64,000 nt of DNA from Streptomyces sp. B3I8 (GCF_030816915.1 NZ_JAUSYN010000002.1:1091501-1155500), one strand, 5' to 3'. Counted from the stretch's first letter, positions 8,296 through 17,247 are shown. The notes: generated by a model from the sequence alone, not told the origin. Made by a program: numbers and translations.

Positions 8296-9365
8296 GACGG
8301 CTCCCCGGCGGCCGGAACGGCCCCGTCGGTGCCGGTCGGTGCGGCGCCCGCGGCACCTCCATCGGTTCCGGTCCCGGCACCCCCGTCGGTACCGTTCGGC
8401 ACCGGTCGGCGCGGACCGGTGGGCGCGGTCCCGTCGGCGCCGGCTCCTTCCCCGTCGGCCGGTGCGCGGCGCGGTTCCAGGTCGGCGAGCCACAGTCGCT
8501 GCAGCATGTGCCAGTCCTCCGGGTGGTCGGCGATCCCCGAGGCGAAGGCATCGGCCAGCGCCTGTGTCATGACAGACGTCTTCTCGGTGCGCGTACCTGA
8601 CGCGGGTACCTCGACCGGGGGGTGGACCCGACCCCGCATGACGGGCGAATCGTCGTACCAGAGGGTGACCGGGAGCAGCAGGGCGCCGGTCTGCTGGGCG
8701 AGCAGCGCGGGGCCGGCCGGCATCCGGGCGGTCTCGCCGAAGAAGTCGACGGCCACGCCGGAGGACGACAGGTCACGGTCGGCGACCAGGCAGACCAGGC
8801 CACCGGCCCGCAGCCGCCGGGCGAGGGTGCCGAAGGCGGCGCCGCCGCTGTGCGGGAGCACCTCCATGCCGAGGCCCTCGCGGTAGGCGACGAAGCGGTC
8901 GTACAGCGTCTCGGGCTTGAGGCGTTCGGCGACGGTGGTGAACGGGGTCTCGAGCGCGGTGGTGACCCAGGCGCCGGCGAGGTCCCAGTTGGCCAGGTGC
9001 GGCAGGGCGAGGATGACGCCGTTGCCCGCGGCGAGCCCGTCGGTGAGGTGGTGCACGTCCTGGGGGGCGAATCCGCCGCGTACCCGGTCGGCGCTCCACG
9101 CGGGCAGCCGGAAGGACTCCATCCAGTAGCGCAGGTACGAGCGCATCCCGGCGCGGGAGAGCGCGGCGAGCCGCTCGGGGCCCGCGTCGGGCACCACGCG
9201 CGCGTAGTTGGCCTCCAGGCGCAGCACGCCGTTGCCGCGTTGCCTCCAGGCGAGGTCGGCGACGGTCCGGCCGAGGCGGACGGCGGCGGGCTCGGGGAGC
9301 TTCTTGACCGTGCTCCAGCCGAGCCCGTAGAGGGCGTCCGTCAGCCGCTCGCGGGCACCGCTCAC
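8292..9365 (-). CDS. PIM lipid acyltransferase, LpxL/HtrB superfamily (PatA-like)
   Basis: Predicted to acylate phosphatidylinositol mannoside. The 357-aa product carries the HX4D catalytic motif in LPHLANWDLAGAW and further family blocks (VCLVADRDLSSSGVAVDFFGE, AGPALLAQQTGALLLPVTL). Start GTG 9365 overlaps the pgsA stop (GTGA). The last about 60 residues, after WLADLEPRRAP, are a Gly/Thr/Asp-rich low-complexity tail with repeats of the type PTGTDGG and GTGTDGG, absent from the family core and encoded by degenerate repeats. Catalytic residues are intact, so the tail is an add-on rather than a truncation. Confidence 0.9.
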   Translation of the reverse strand: MSGARERLTDALYGLGWSTVKKLPEPAAVRLGRTVADLAWRQRGNGVLRLEANYARVVPDAGPERLAALSRAGMRSYLRYWMESFRLPAWSADRVRGGFAPQDVHHLTDGLAAGNGVILALPHLANWDLAGAWVTTALETPFTTVAERLKPETLYDRFVAYREGLGMEVLPHSGGAAFGTLARRLRAGGLVCLVADRDLSSSGVAVDFFGETARMPAGPALLAQQTGALLLPVTLWYDDSPVMRGRVHPPVEVPASGTRTEKTSVMTQALADAFASGIADHPEDWHMLQRLWLADLEPRRAPADGEGAGADGTAPTGPRRPVPNGTDGGAGTGTDGGAAGAAPTGTDGAVPAAGEPS

Positions 9366-10048
9366 TGCCGGGCTCCGCTGCCGTGCTCGGCGCCGCTCCC
9401 GCCGGCGGCCGCGGCCTCGGCCTCGGCCTCGGCGGATTCGCGGCGGACCGTGACGACGCGCTGGACCAGCGTGACGAGGCTGCCCACGGCGACGATCCAC
9501 AGGGCCACGGGCAGGAGGTACTGGATGCCCGGCACCCCGAACTTGTGCAGTCCGGCGAACCCGGCGGCGACCAGCGAGATCACCAGCCGCTCGGCGCGCT
9601 CCACCAGGCCGTTGACGGCGACCGGCAGGCCGATCGACTCGCCGCGCGCCTTGGTGTACGACACCACCTGGCCGCTGGCCAGGCAGAAGATTGCCACCGC
9701 GCAGAGCAGGTTGTCGTCGCCCCGGCCCGCGTACCACAGGGCGAGGCCGCCGAAGATCGCGCCGTCGGCCACCCGGTCGAGGGTGGAGTCCAGGAAGGCG
9801 CCCCAGCGGCTGGAGCGGCCGAGCTGGCGGGCCATGTTGCCGTCGACGAGGTCCGAGAAGACGAACAGGGTGATGACGACCGTGCCCCAGAACAGCTCAC
9901 CCCGGGGGTAGAACACCAATGCCCCGGCGACCACACCGGCGGTACCCAGGAGCGTGACCGTGTCGGGGCTGACCCCGCGGCGGATGAGGAACGAGGCGAA
10001 CGGTGTGAGAACACGCGTGAAGAATGCACGCGCGTACTTGTTCAGCAT
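9362..10048 (-). CDS. pgsA: CDP-alcohol phosphatidyltransferase, phosphatidylinositol phosphate synthase
   Basis: Condenses CDP-diacylglycerol with inositol phosphate to give the PI lipid used by PimA. The 228-aa integral membrane protein has the complete CDP-AP signature D-G-x2-A-R-x8-G-x3-D-x3-D (DGNMAR ... GAFLDSTLD). About six hydrophobic helices follow the N-terminal RAFFTRVLTPFASFLIRRGV. Start ATG 10048 has GGGAAGG just upstream. It is the first gene of the overlapping three-gene PIM operon. The inositol-phosphate assignment rests on operon context, since the motif alone does not separate PI from PG synthases. Confidence 0.9.
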   Translation of the reverse strand: MLNKYARAFFTRVLTPFASFLIRRGVSPDTVTLLGTAGVVAGALVFYPRGELFWGTVVITLFVFSDLVDGNMARQLGRSSRWGAFLDSTLDRVADGAIFGGLALWYAGRGDDNLLCAVAIFCLASGQVVSYTKARGESIGLPVAVNGLVERAERLVISLVAAGFAGLHKFGVPGIQYLLPVALWIVAVGSLVTLVQRVVTVRRESAEAEAEAAAAGGSGAEHGSGARQ

Positions 10049-10451
10049 GGCCTTCCCGACGGTCGGTGTGGCCGCGGCCCCTGCTGGCCGCCGGCTGGCC
10101 CATCGTAGCCACGCGGGCGCGGCGGCGACGGCCGGGCACCCGCGGCCCGTGGTCACGGCCTGGCGGCGCCCCGGTCACGGCCCGGTCGCGGACAGCGGTG
10201 ACGGCTGAGGTGGGACGGCGGGGACGGCGGGAGCAGGGTGGCGGGGAGGGCGGGGGCGCGAGCGGTGGGGACGGCAGAGGCGGGAACGGCGGACGACGTT
10301 CCGGGACGAGGATGTCGTTCGTATGGACGCACCGTGACACCAGTGCCAAGCTCGAAGGACCGCGGGCGTCGCCGCAGCCGCCAGTGCACGCGGTGCCGCG
10401 TGTCCGCGCCCACAGCGACCAGTGACCTCACCGTGTACGGGAGGCAGGACC
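10049..10451. other. 403-bp divergent intergenic region, no gene seen
   Basis: Lies between pgsA (leftward) and the EF-G-like gene (rightward). Centre (about 10210-10300) is an extremely purine-rich GGCGGGGACGG-type stretch on the plus strand that could form G-rich structures. I see no credible coding frame and no confident promoter. Confidence 0.6.
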
Positions 10452-12650
10452 ATGGGCGACAAGACGCACACCCACCCCGGGGCCGCCGGCAGGGCGCCGA
10501 CGGCCGACCGTCCCGCGTCCGTGCGGAACGTGGTGCTGGTCGGCCACAGCGGATCGGGCAAGACGACGCTGGTGGAGGCGCTCGCGCTGACGGCGGGAGC
10601 GGTGAACCGGGCGGGCCGCGTGCAGGACGGCGGCACCGTCTCCGACTACGACGACATCGAGCACCGCCAGCAACGCTCCGTACAGCTCTCCCTCGTCCCC
10701 GTCGAATGGGACGGGTTCAAGATCAATCTGCTGGACACCCCCGGATACGCCGACTTCGTCGGGGAGCTCAGGGCCGGTCTGCGCGCCGCGGACGCGGCCC
10801 TCTTCGTCGTCTCCGCCGCCGACGGCGTGGACGGCTCGACCCGGATGGTGTGGGAGGAGTGTGCGGCGGTCGGCATGCCGCGCGCCCTCGTCATCACGCA
10901 CCTGGAGGCGGCGCGCGCCGACTTCGAGGAGACGACCCGGCTGTGCGCCGAGGCCTTCGGCGCCGACGACCCCGACGCCGTGCTCCCCCTGTACCTGCCG
11001 CTGCGCGGCCCGCAGGGGCCCGACGGGCACGCGCCCGTCACCGGGCTGATCGGGCTCCTCACCCAACGCCTGTTCGACTATGCCTCCGGGCGGCGCGAGG
11101 AGTCCGAGCCGGGCCCCGAGCGGTTGCCGCTGATCGAGGAGGCCCGCGACCGGCTGATCGAGGGGATCATCGCCGAGAGCGAGGACGAGACGCTCATGGA
11201 CCGCTATCTGGGCGGCGAGCGGATCGACGTCAAGACACTGATCGGGGACCTGGAGCGGGCCGTGGCGCGCGGTTCCTTCTTCCCCGTGCTGGCCGCCGCC
11301 CCGGCGGCCGACGGGGCGCGGCACGGGCTGGGCACGGTGGAACTCCTGGAACTGATCACCGGCGGCTTTCCCACCCCGCCCGAGCGCGTGGCACCGGCGG
11401 TCACCACCCCGGACGGGCGGGAGCGGGCGATCAAGACGTGCGATCCGGAGGGGCCGCTGGTCGCGGAGGTCGTCAAGACGGCCTCCGACCCCTATGTGGG
11501 GCGCGTCTCGCTCGTACGGGTATTCTCCGGGACGCTGCGACCCGACGAGACCGTCCACGTGTCCGGGCACGGACTGACCGACCGCGGCCACGAGGATCAC
11601 GATGTCGACGAGCGGATCGGCGCGCTGTCCACGCCGTTCGGCAAGCAGCAGCGCCCGGTCGCGCACTGCGTCGCCGGCGACCTCGCCTGTGTGGCGAAGC
11701 TGAACCGGGCCGAGACCGGCGACACCTTGTCCGCGAAGGACGATCCGCTGCTCATGGAGGCCTGGCGGATGCCGGAGCCGCTGCTCCCTCTGGCCATCCG
11801 GGCCCACAGCAAGGCGGACGAGGACAAGCTCTCCCAGGGACTGGCCCGGCTGGTCGCCGAGGATCCCACGATGCGGCTGGAGCAGAACCAGCACACCCAT
11901 CAGGTCGTCCTGTGGTGCCTCGGCGAGGCGCACGCGGACGTGGCCCTGGAACGGCTGCGCAGCCGGTACGGCGTGCAGGTCGACACCGAGCCGCACCGGG
12001 TCTCCCTCAGGGAGACGTTCGCGGAGCGGGCGGCGGGGCGCGGCCGGCACGTCAAGCAGTCCGGCGGGCACGGGCAGTTCGCGATCTGCGAGATCGAGGT
12101 CGATCCGTTGCCGGCGGGTTCCGGCATCGAGTTCGTCGACAAGGTCGTCGGCGGCGCGGTGCCGCGGCAGTTCGTCCCGTCGGTCGAGAAGGGGGTGCGC
12201 GCGCAGGCCGCCCGGGGGATCGTCGCCGGGTATCCGCTGGTCGACGTGCGGGTGACCCTGCTCGACGGCAAGGCGCACTCGGTGGACTCCTCCGACGCCG
12301 CGTTCCAGACCGCGGGCGCCCTCGCGCTGCGCGAGGCGGCGGCCGGGGCGAGGATCCATCTGCTGGAGCCGGTGGCGGAGGTGTCGGTGCTGGTCGGCGA
12401 CGACTTCGTGGGCGCCGTGATGAGCGACCTGTCCGGGCGGCGGGGACGGGTGCTGGGCACCGAACAGACGCCGGGCGGGCGGACGGTCGTGCGGGCGGAG
12501 GTGCCCGAGATCGAGATCAGGCGGTACGCCGTCGACCTGCGGTCCCTCTCGCACGGCACGGCCCGCTTCGACCGGGTGTACGCGCGCCACGAACCGATGC
12601 CCGCGCAGGTGGCGGACCGGTTGCGGGCACAGGAGCGGGAGGCGTCCTGA
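10452..12650 (+). CDS. Elongation factor G-like GTPase (EF-G2 type)
   Basis: A 732-aa translational GTPase homologue of EF-G. G1 is GHSGSGKTT, G2/G3 region contains LLDTPGYADF, and the EF-G domain IV/V order is retained (HVKQSGGHGQFAICEIEVDPL, GAVMSDLSGRRGRVLGTEQ). Bacteria have a separate canonical fusA in the str operon, so this is the paralogous class whose role in translation is unclear. ATG 10452 was chosen over GTG 10422 because GGAGG sits about eight bases upstream. It stands alone downstream of a divergent region. Confidence 0.93.
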   Translation: MGDKTHTHPGAAGRAPTADRPASVRNVVLVGHSGSGKTTLVEALALTAGAVNRAGRVQDGGTVSDYDDIEHRQQRSVQLSLVPVEWDGFKINLLDTPGYADFVGELRAGLRAADAALFVVSAADGVDGSTRMVWEECAAVGMPRALVITHLEAARADFEETTRLCAEAFGADDPDAVLPLYLPLRGPQGPDGHAPVTGLIGLLTQRLFDYASGRREESEPGPERLPLIEEARDRLIEGIIAESEDETLMDRYLGGERIDVKTLIGDLERAVARGSFFPVLAAAPAADGARHGLGTVELLELITGGFPTPPERVAPAVTTPDGRERAIKTCDPEGPLVAEVVKTASDPYVGRVSLVRVFSGTLRPDETVHVSGHGLTDRGHEDHDVDERIGALSTPFGKQQRPVAHCVAGDLACVAKLNRAETGDTLSAKDDPLLMEAWRMPEPLLPLAIRAHSKADEDKLSQGLARLVAEDPTMRLEQNQHTHQVVLWCLGEAHADVALERLRSRYGVQVDTEPHRVSLRETFAERAAGRGRHVKQSGGHGQFAICEIEVDPLPAGSGIEFVDKVVGGAVPRQFVPSVEKGVRAQAARGIVAGYPLVDVRVTLLDGKAHSVDSSDAAFQTAGALALREAAAGARIHLLEPVAEVSVLVGDDFVGAVMSDLSGRRGRVLGTEQTPGGRTVVRAEVPEIEIRRYAVDLRSLSHGTARFDRVYARHEPMPAQVADRLRAQEREAS

Positions 12651-12694
12651 GGGTCGCGGCCGGGCTTTCCTCCCACGATGTCGGTGCGGGCCGT

Positions 12695-12712
12695 TACGCT
12701 GATCACGTGATC
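12695..12712 (+). promoter_or_regulatory. TACGCT -10-like hexamer with abutting GATCACGTGATC palindrome
   Basis: TACGCT at 12695-12700 resembles Streptomyces -10 elements and is followed at once by a perfect 12-bp palindrome at 12701-12712. A CGTGATC half-site recurs at 12722-12728. The palindrome would cover the start of transcription of the membrane protein gene beginning at 12818, so an operator is plausible. No clear -35 box seen. Confidence 0.4.
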
Positions 12713-12817
12713 GCTTGATGGCGTGATCGGGACGCACGGCCCGTTCAACAGGTGTGCGGAGCAAGGAAGTCGGGAAAGGCCGCAAGCAGCGGGGTACGGC
12801 GGCGAGTGGGGGCGGCA

Positions 12818-14473
12818 GTGGCGGACGACGGATTCGATTTCACCCCGGGGGCACAGGTGCCCCTCGCGGGTGCCGCGGGCCAGACGGCGGCGACCTATGC
12901 GCTGGCGTCCGCGGCGTACCGCGACGACGAGGTCACCAAGATCCTCGAGGCCGACAACGAATGGCACAAGTCGAAGGTCTCGGAACCGCGCATCAAGATG
13001 CTGCGGCCCCGGCTCGGCGAGGCGTTCTCCCGCGCCGTGATCGACCGCATGCTGGGTGCCGGCCGGGCACCGCTCATCCAGTCCTTCGGCACCGAGCCCC
13101 AGGTCGTCGTGGAGCACTGTCTGGCCGCGCACCGCATACGCCGTGAGCGGGACAACTGGCTCACCGCGGTGACGGTGCTGTGCGGGCTGCTCTTCCTGCC
13201 GGGGTTCCTGGTCTGGCTGCTGATCTTCATCCTGCGGGCCAATGTCGCCAAGGCCACGGACAAGCGGGCCTCCGCGCTCGGCACGGGTCTGCTGTTCGCC
13301 TTCGGGGCACTTGCCGTGCTGTTCCTGATCATGATGCCGTTCGCCGGCTTCTGGGGATGGTACGCGCGGGCGACGGTCGTCATGCCGGTCGTCGGCTGGC
13401 TGTGGGCCAAGCGCATCTGCGAACGGACGGCGGTGGACCTGCGGGAGCGGTGGTCCAGCCTGCTGGCCGGTGGCGGTCTCGGGGCGAAGATCCCCGAGGC
13501 GGTACCCGGCAGCCCCGGGGAGTCCGCCGCGGAGCAGTTGCGCAAGGAACTGGTCCGGCTCAGCGCCGAGCAGCGTTCCAACTCCGTCTTCTACGCCGGC
13601 CCGAAGGGCATCCTCGGGATGGGGACCCGGTGGGGAAGCTGGCAGCTCGCGGAGGATCTGGTCTCGCGCGAACCGGGCAAGGAGATCAACCCGTTCCGCA
13701 GCTGGGACGTGGTGCGCGCGATCCACGACCAGCTGAAGCTGCTGGAGCGCGGGCCGCTGAACACGGGCGGTTTCCCGGCGCCCTCGGTGAAGCACTGGAT
13801 CGTCACACCGGTCGGGGAGAACGCGGGGGCGGTGTCCCGGCCCAGCGGTACGGACGTGGACGCGTACCAGGTCAAGTCGCACGCGATACAGGACATCTGC
13901 AACAAGCAGCAGTTCGGGGCGGGCGACCGGCACTACCTCGGCGTGCAGTGGACGCTGTGGGACGGGCAGCTGGTGCTCACCATGATGATCACGGTGACGG
14001 TGCTGCACGAGACGCTGCGGATCGAGGTGACCGGGCACGCGCTCGGGCCGGTGCACTCGCTGTTCACCAGCAAGCCGGCGGCCAAGACGAAGACGGTGCA
14101 GAAATCCGTCAAGTTCTGGGAGACGCGTTCGGTGAAGCTGCCGCTGGTCGACGCGGACGAGGTGGTACGGCTGGCGGCGCGGGCGCCGCTGACCTGGTAC
14201 CCGCCGCTGCTGAACTGGCTGGGCGGCACGCTGACGCTGCCGGAGCCGTTCGGACTGCGGCACGCGTGGGCCGATCAGCCGTGGCGGCACCGTTTCATGG
14301 CCGACGACGCGTTGCGGGCGGCTACGCCGGTGCTGCGGGTGGTGCACTCGGCCGCGCTGAAGGTCCTCGCGGAGAACGGCGTGGACACGGAGCGGTTCGG
14401 GGCACGGTCGTCGGCCCTCAGCGGGCAGGTGCAGGATGCGTCGCCGCGGAAGGCGGACCTGTACGACGCGTAG
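12818..14473 (+). CDS. Large membrane protein of unknown function
   Basis: A 551-aa protein with two hydrophobic clusters near residues 110-190 (TAVTVLCGLLFLPGFLVWLLIFIL; ALGTGLLFAFGALAVLFLIMM and TVVMPVVGWLW), each long enough for one or two helices. Both flanks are soluble: an N-terminal region ending SFGTEPQVVVEHCLAAHRIRRERDN, and about 350 C-terminal residues mixing alpha/beta content with no motif I recognise. GTG 12818 was chosen for the GGGGGCGG upstream; GTG 12806 is possible. Homologues sit beside the EF-G-like gene in other Streptomyces. Function unknown. Confidence 0.75.
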   Translation: MADDGFDFTPGAQVPLAGAAGQTAATYALASAAYRDDEVTKILEADNEWHKSKVSEPRIKMLRPRLGEAFSRAVIDRMLGAGRAPLIQSFGTEPQVVVEHCLAAHRIRRERDNWLTAVTVLCGLLFLPGFLVWLLIFILRANVAKATDKRASALGTGLLFAFGALAVLFLIMMPFAGFWGWYARATVVMPVVGWLWAKRICERTAVDLRERWSSLLAGGGLGAKIPEAVPGSPGESAAEQLRKELVRLSAEQRSNSVFYAGPKGILGMGTRWGSWQLAEDLVSREPGKEINPFRSWDVVRAIHDQLKLLERGPLNTGGFPAPSVKHWIVTPVGENAGAVSRPSGTDVDAYQVKSHAIQDICNKQQFGAGDRHYLGVQWTLWDGQLVLTMMITVTVLHETLRIEVTGHALGPVHSLFTSKPAAKTKTVQKSVKFWETRSVKLPLVDADEVVRLAARAPLTWYPPLLNWLGGTLTLPEPFGLRHAWADQPWRHRFMADDALRAATPVLRVVHSAALKVLAENGVDTERFGARSSALSGQVQDASPRKADLYDA

Positions 14474-14482
14474 TTCTGAGCC

Positions 14483-14542
14483 GGAGGGGGCGTGCGTCCC
14501 GGACGCCCGTCCCAGGGCGGTCCTGGACCGCCCGCCCCCTCC
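14483..14542. terminator. nested hairpin between convergent genes
   Basis: Outer stem GGAGGGGGCG (14483-14492) pairs with CGCCCCCTCC (14533-14542); an inner 8-9 bp stem GGGCGGTCC/GGACCGCCC spans 14515-14533. It lies exactly between the ends of the convergent membrane-protein and HIT genes, so it can serve both strands. No T-tract, as usual in Streptomyces. Confidence 0.6.
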
Positions 14543-14578
14543 CTTCCGGCGCACCGCCCCGGGCCCCGCGCGGCGTCG

Positions 14579-15127
14579 CTACGCCGTCGGCCAGGCGTCC
14601 GCCAGCATCTTGCGGGTGTCCGCCAGGAGTTGGGGCAGGACCATGGTGTGGCCGACCACCGGCATGAAATTGGTGTCGCCGCCCCAGCGCGGGACGATGT
14701 GCTGGTGCAGATGGGCGGCAATGCCCGCGCCGGCGACACTGCCCTGGTTCATGCCGATGTTGAAGCCCTGGGCGCCGGAGGCGGTACGCAGGGCCGTCAT
14801 CGCCTGTTTGGTGAGCTCCCCCAGTTCGGCCGTCTCGGCGGAGCTGAGGTCGGTGTAGTCGGCCACGTGGCGGTACGGGACGGCCATCAGGTGACCACCG
14901 TTGTACGGGTACAGGTTGAGCACCGCGTAGACCTGCTCGCCGCGCCTGACGACGAGACCGTCCTCGTCGGACTGCGCCGGGATCGAGCAGAAGGGACAGC
15001 CGTCGCCGGACCCGGGACCGGTCGGCTTGTTCTCGCCCTGGATGTAGGCCATCCGGTGGGGTGTCCACAGCCGCTGGAAGGCGTCCGGGGTACCCACTCC
15101 GATCTGCTGCTCCGGCTCACTCGTCAT
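14579..15127 (-). CDS. HIT-family hydrolase (Ap4A phosphorylase/hydrolase type)
   Basis: A 182-aa histidine-triad protein that likely cleaves dinucleoside polyphosphates. The triad is AAHLHQHIVPRW; a zinc pair is visible in CPFCSIPAQ, and the substrate-pocket block YPYNGGHLMAVPYRH matches the actinobacterial Ap4A phosphorylase-like group. ATG 15127 (MTSEPEQ) was preferred to an ATG four codons upstream because the family begins here. In S. coelicolor this gene, from memory, neighbours thrS; no thrS is present here. Confidence 0.92.
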   Translation of the reverse strand: MTSEPEQQIGVGTPDAFQRLWTPHRMAYIQGENKPTGPGSGDGCPFCSIPAQSDEDGLVVRRGEQVYAVLNLYPYNGGHLMAVPYRHVADYTDLSSAETAELGELTKQAMTALRTASGAQGFNIGMNQGSVAGAGIAAHLHQHIVPRWGGDTNFMPVVGHTMVLPQLLADTRKMLADAWPTA

Positions 15128-15825
15128 GCCGAGCAGCATATGGCGTCACCCGTCGGCGGCGTGTCCCCGGGGCGACGGGAAGCCGGTCCCGGGCGAAGCC
15201 GGGGCCGTGCGGGACGACGGTCGTACGAGGGTGTGGGAGGGACGCAGCGAGGTGCCGCTCGGTGTCGCGTCCCTGCGATGGGGTGCGGGCTCGCCCTGCT
15301 GGGGGCGGTGACCGGGTCGTTCTCTTCGTGGCTCGTCGCGGCGTTCACCCACGAGGACCCTTCGGAGGGCCGAGCCGAACTCTCGGGGGATGACTGGAGC
15401 AAACCTGTACGCGGTCCTCGACAGGTTCGGCGCGATCTCGGCGATCTCGGCAATGGCCTCGTCGAACGGGCTTCTGCTTCTGGTCTTTGCCGATCTTCCG
15501 CCGCATGCGGTCCCCCCACCCCGTCCACAGCGCTCCGTCCGACGCCCGTACGGTCCCGACGACTGGTCGACCACGGCCCGCAGCCCCCTCTTCCTCGCGT
15601 CCGCGCCCAACGTGTGCTCCAGGAGGAGGACGACGAAGAGCTGATGCGGGCGGGCCTCGGCCGACGGCCGTGCGGAGCGGACGACTTCCCGTCACCGTTC
15701 ACCGAAGTGCCAGGGTCTTCCCCCGTCTTGCCCTCTTCGGGCGTACGCCGCAAACAGCCCGGGTATCACCGAACCGGCAGTGAACGGGACATCAGCTGCC
15801 GTGGGTGAGCGAGGAGTTGGTGCGG
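15128..15825. other. about 700 bp without a convincing gene
   Basis: Between the HIT gene and the exonuclease gene. Several frames are open on both strands, but none shows strong third-position GC bias, a ribosome site or a recognisable domain. The longest minus-strand candidate (15146-15610) contains FDEAIAEIAEIAPNLSR but otherwise reads as Arg/Pro/Ser noise. Local base composition is somewhat less GC-rich than flanking genes. It could be a long regulatory region, gene debris, or a deletion scar. Confidence 0.55.
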
Positions 15826-16554
15826 ATGGCGAGCTGGTACGAGGGGCCGCTGGCGGCCTTCGACACGGAGACGACGGGCGTGGACGTCGAGAGCGACCGG
15901 ATCGTGTCGGCCGCCGTCGTGGTGCAGGAGGCCTCGGGCGCCCGCCCACGGCTGCGGCGCTGGCTGGTGAACCCGGGCGTACCGGTACCCGCGGCGGCCA
16001 CGGCGGTGCACGGGCTGGCCGAGGAACATCTGCGGCACAACGGGCGGTGGCCCGCGCCCGTGATCCAGGAGATAGCCGACGAGCTTCAGTACCTGGCAGT
16101 GGCCGGGCGGCCACTGGTGGTGATGAACGCGCCGTTCGACCTGACGCTGCTGGACCGGGAACTGCGCCGGCACCGCGCCTCGTCGCTGGACCGGTGGCTC
16201 GCCGCCTCGGCACCGCTGCGCGTCCTCGATCCGCGGGTCCTGGACAGGCATCTGGACCGCTACCGCAAGGGCCGCCGCACGCTGACGGATCTGTGCGCCC
16301 ACTACGGGGTGGCGTTGGAGGGGGCGCACGACGCGGCGGCCGACGCACTCGCCGCCCTGGAGGTGGTCCGGGCGCTGGGCCGCCGGTTTTCCACGCGGCT
16401 GGAGCGACTCACCCCGGCGGAGCTGCACACCCTGCAGGGCGGCTGGCACGCGGCCCAGGCGCGGGGGCCGCAGGCGTGGTTCACCCGGACGGGATCCGAG
16501 GAGTGGGTGGACCCGGAGTGGCCGGTGCGACGGGAGCTGCCGACGGCCGCTTAG
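15826..16554 (+). CDS. DEDDh 3'-5' exonuclease, DnaQ-like
   Basis: A 242-aa protein with the exonuclease motifs in order: ExoI FDTETTG (D, E), ExoII VVMNAPFDLTLLDREL, and ExoIII GAHDAAADALAAL (H-x4-D of the DEDDh class). This is the fold of the DNA polymerase III epsilon subunit, and it probably trims DNA or RNA 3' ends. ATG 15826 is preferred because GAGGAG lies nine bases upstream; GTG 15805 would add seven residues. The C-terminal Trp-rich segment GGWHAAQARGPQAWF is family-typical in Streptomyces. Confidence 0.9.
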   Translation: MASWYEGPLAAFDTETTGVDVESDRIVSAAVVVQEASGARPRLRRWLVNPGVPVPAAATAVHGLAEEHLRHNGRWPAPVIQEIADELQYLAVAGRPLVVMNAPFDLTLLDRELRRHRASSLDRWLAASAPLRVLDPRVLDRHLDRYRKGRRTLTDLCAHYGVALEGAHDAAADALAALEVVRALGRRFSTRLERLTPAELHTLQGGWHAAQARGPQAWFTRTGSEEWVDPEWPVRRELPTAA

Positions 16555-16623
16555 CGCGCCGCGCGAAAGCGGCGTCGTCCTCCCTCGGGGCGGGACGTGC
16601 GCAACGTCCCCCCGGCATGCGAA

Positions 16624-16651
16624 AGGCCGGTCCGCGCTGGCGGACCGGCCT
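16624..16651 (-). terminator. 12-bp perfect hairpin downstream of tRNA-Val
   Basis: AGGCCGGTCCGC, a GCTG loop, then its exact complement, beginning eight bases after the tRNA 3' end on the minus strand and followed by TTTC. Also lies after the exonuclease gene on the opposite strand, so may act on both. Confidence 0.85.
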
Positions 16652-16659
16652 CTCCCGGG

Positions 16660-16731
16660 TGGGCGATACTGGGTTCGAACCAGTGACCTCTTCGGTGTGA
16701 ACGAAGCGCTCTCCCACTGAGCTAATCGCCC
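16660..16731 (-). tRNA. tRNA-Val (CAC)
   Basis: 72 nt, minus strand. Acceptor GGGCGAT pairs with ATCGCCC, discriminator A. Anticodon arm CTTCG-TTCACAC-CGAAG gives anticodon CAC (GTG codons). T-arm loop GGTTCGAACC is intact. CCA is not encoded. A second near-identical copy lies about 1 kb away (17663-17734). Confidence 0.97.
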
Positions 16732-16744
16732 GGGAACGCACTGA

Positions 16745-16774
16745 ACAATACAGGGCCCCGCGCGGTTCCTTCAA
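16745..16774 (-). promoter_or_regulatory. promoter of tRNA-Val (CAC)
   Basis: Minus-strand TTGAAG, 18-bp spacer, TATTGT, ending about 14 bp before the mature tRNA. Good match to housekeeping sigma-70-type promoters. The -35 box overlaps the stop codon of the SRPBCC gene. Confidence 0.6.
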
Positions 16775-17247
16775 ACCGCTGGGCGGTCGCCGGGCCGGCC
16801 GCCGCCCAGGTGTGCCAGAAGGCCGCGCCGGCCGGCCCGCATCATCAGCCGGTGGTTGGCGACGAACAGTGGGCGCCCGGGCACGGCGAACCGCCTGAGC
16901 AGCGCCTTGCGCACCTCGACGACCTGGTCGTAGCGGGCCTGGGTGCCCGGGCCGACGGCGGTCACCGTCCAGCCGGCCCAGCCGTCGATGTCACCGTCGA
17001 CGCGGCTCCGCAGCACGCCGGCCGCGTGATCGCGGCGCACGGCGTGCACGGTGAAGGTGAGGTCGTAGGGCAGCAGGGAGCGGACGCGCAGGACGCCGGA
17101 GGTGTCGTCGCGGCGGACGACCTGGCGGACCTGGGGCCACCAACGGGGGTAGTCCTCGACGCGCTCCAACGCCTCGTACACGGCGTCCGGCGGCAAGGGC
17201 AGGGTCCACAGGCTGCGGAAGCGGTATCGGTTCCAGTCCATGTCCAT
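16771..17247 (-). CDS. SRPBCC (START-like) family protein
   Basis: A 158-aa helix-grip protein of the polyketide cyclase/START-like superfamily, which binds hydrophobic ligands or acts as a cyclase/dehydratase. Typical layout: RYRFRSLWTLPLPPDAVYEALERVEDYPRWWPQV at the N-terminus, then alternating strands (VLRVRSLLPYDLTFTVHAVRR) and a C-terminal helix. No catalytic assignment can be made from sequence. ATG 17247 chosen (17241 also possible); neither has a strong ribosome site. It stands alone between two tRNA-Val genes. Confidence 0.8.
   Translation of the reverse strand: MDMDWNRYRFRSLWTLPLPPDAVYEALERVEDYPRWWPQVRQVVRRDDTSGVLRVRSLLPYDLTFTVHAVRRDHAAGVLRSRVDGDIDGWAGWTVTAVGPGTQARYDQVVEVRKALLRRFAVPGRPLFVANHRLMMRAGRRGLLAHLGGGRPGDRPAV

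Noticed and set aside
15146..15610. A 154-codon minus-strand frame
   Set aside because: No ribosome site, no family resemblance, Arg/Pro/Ser-rich shadow-like composition.
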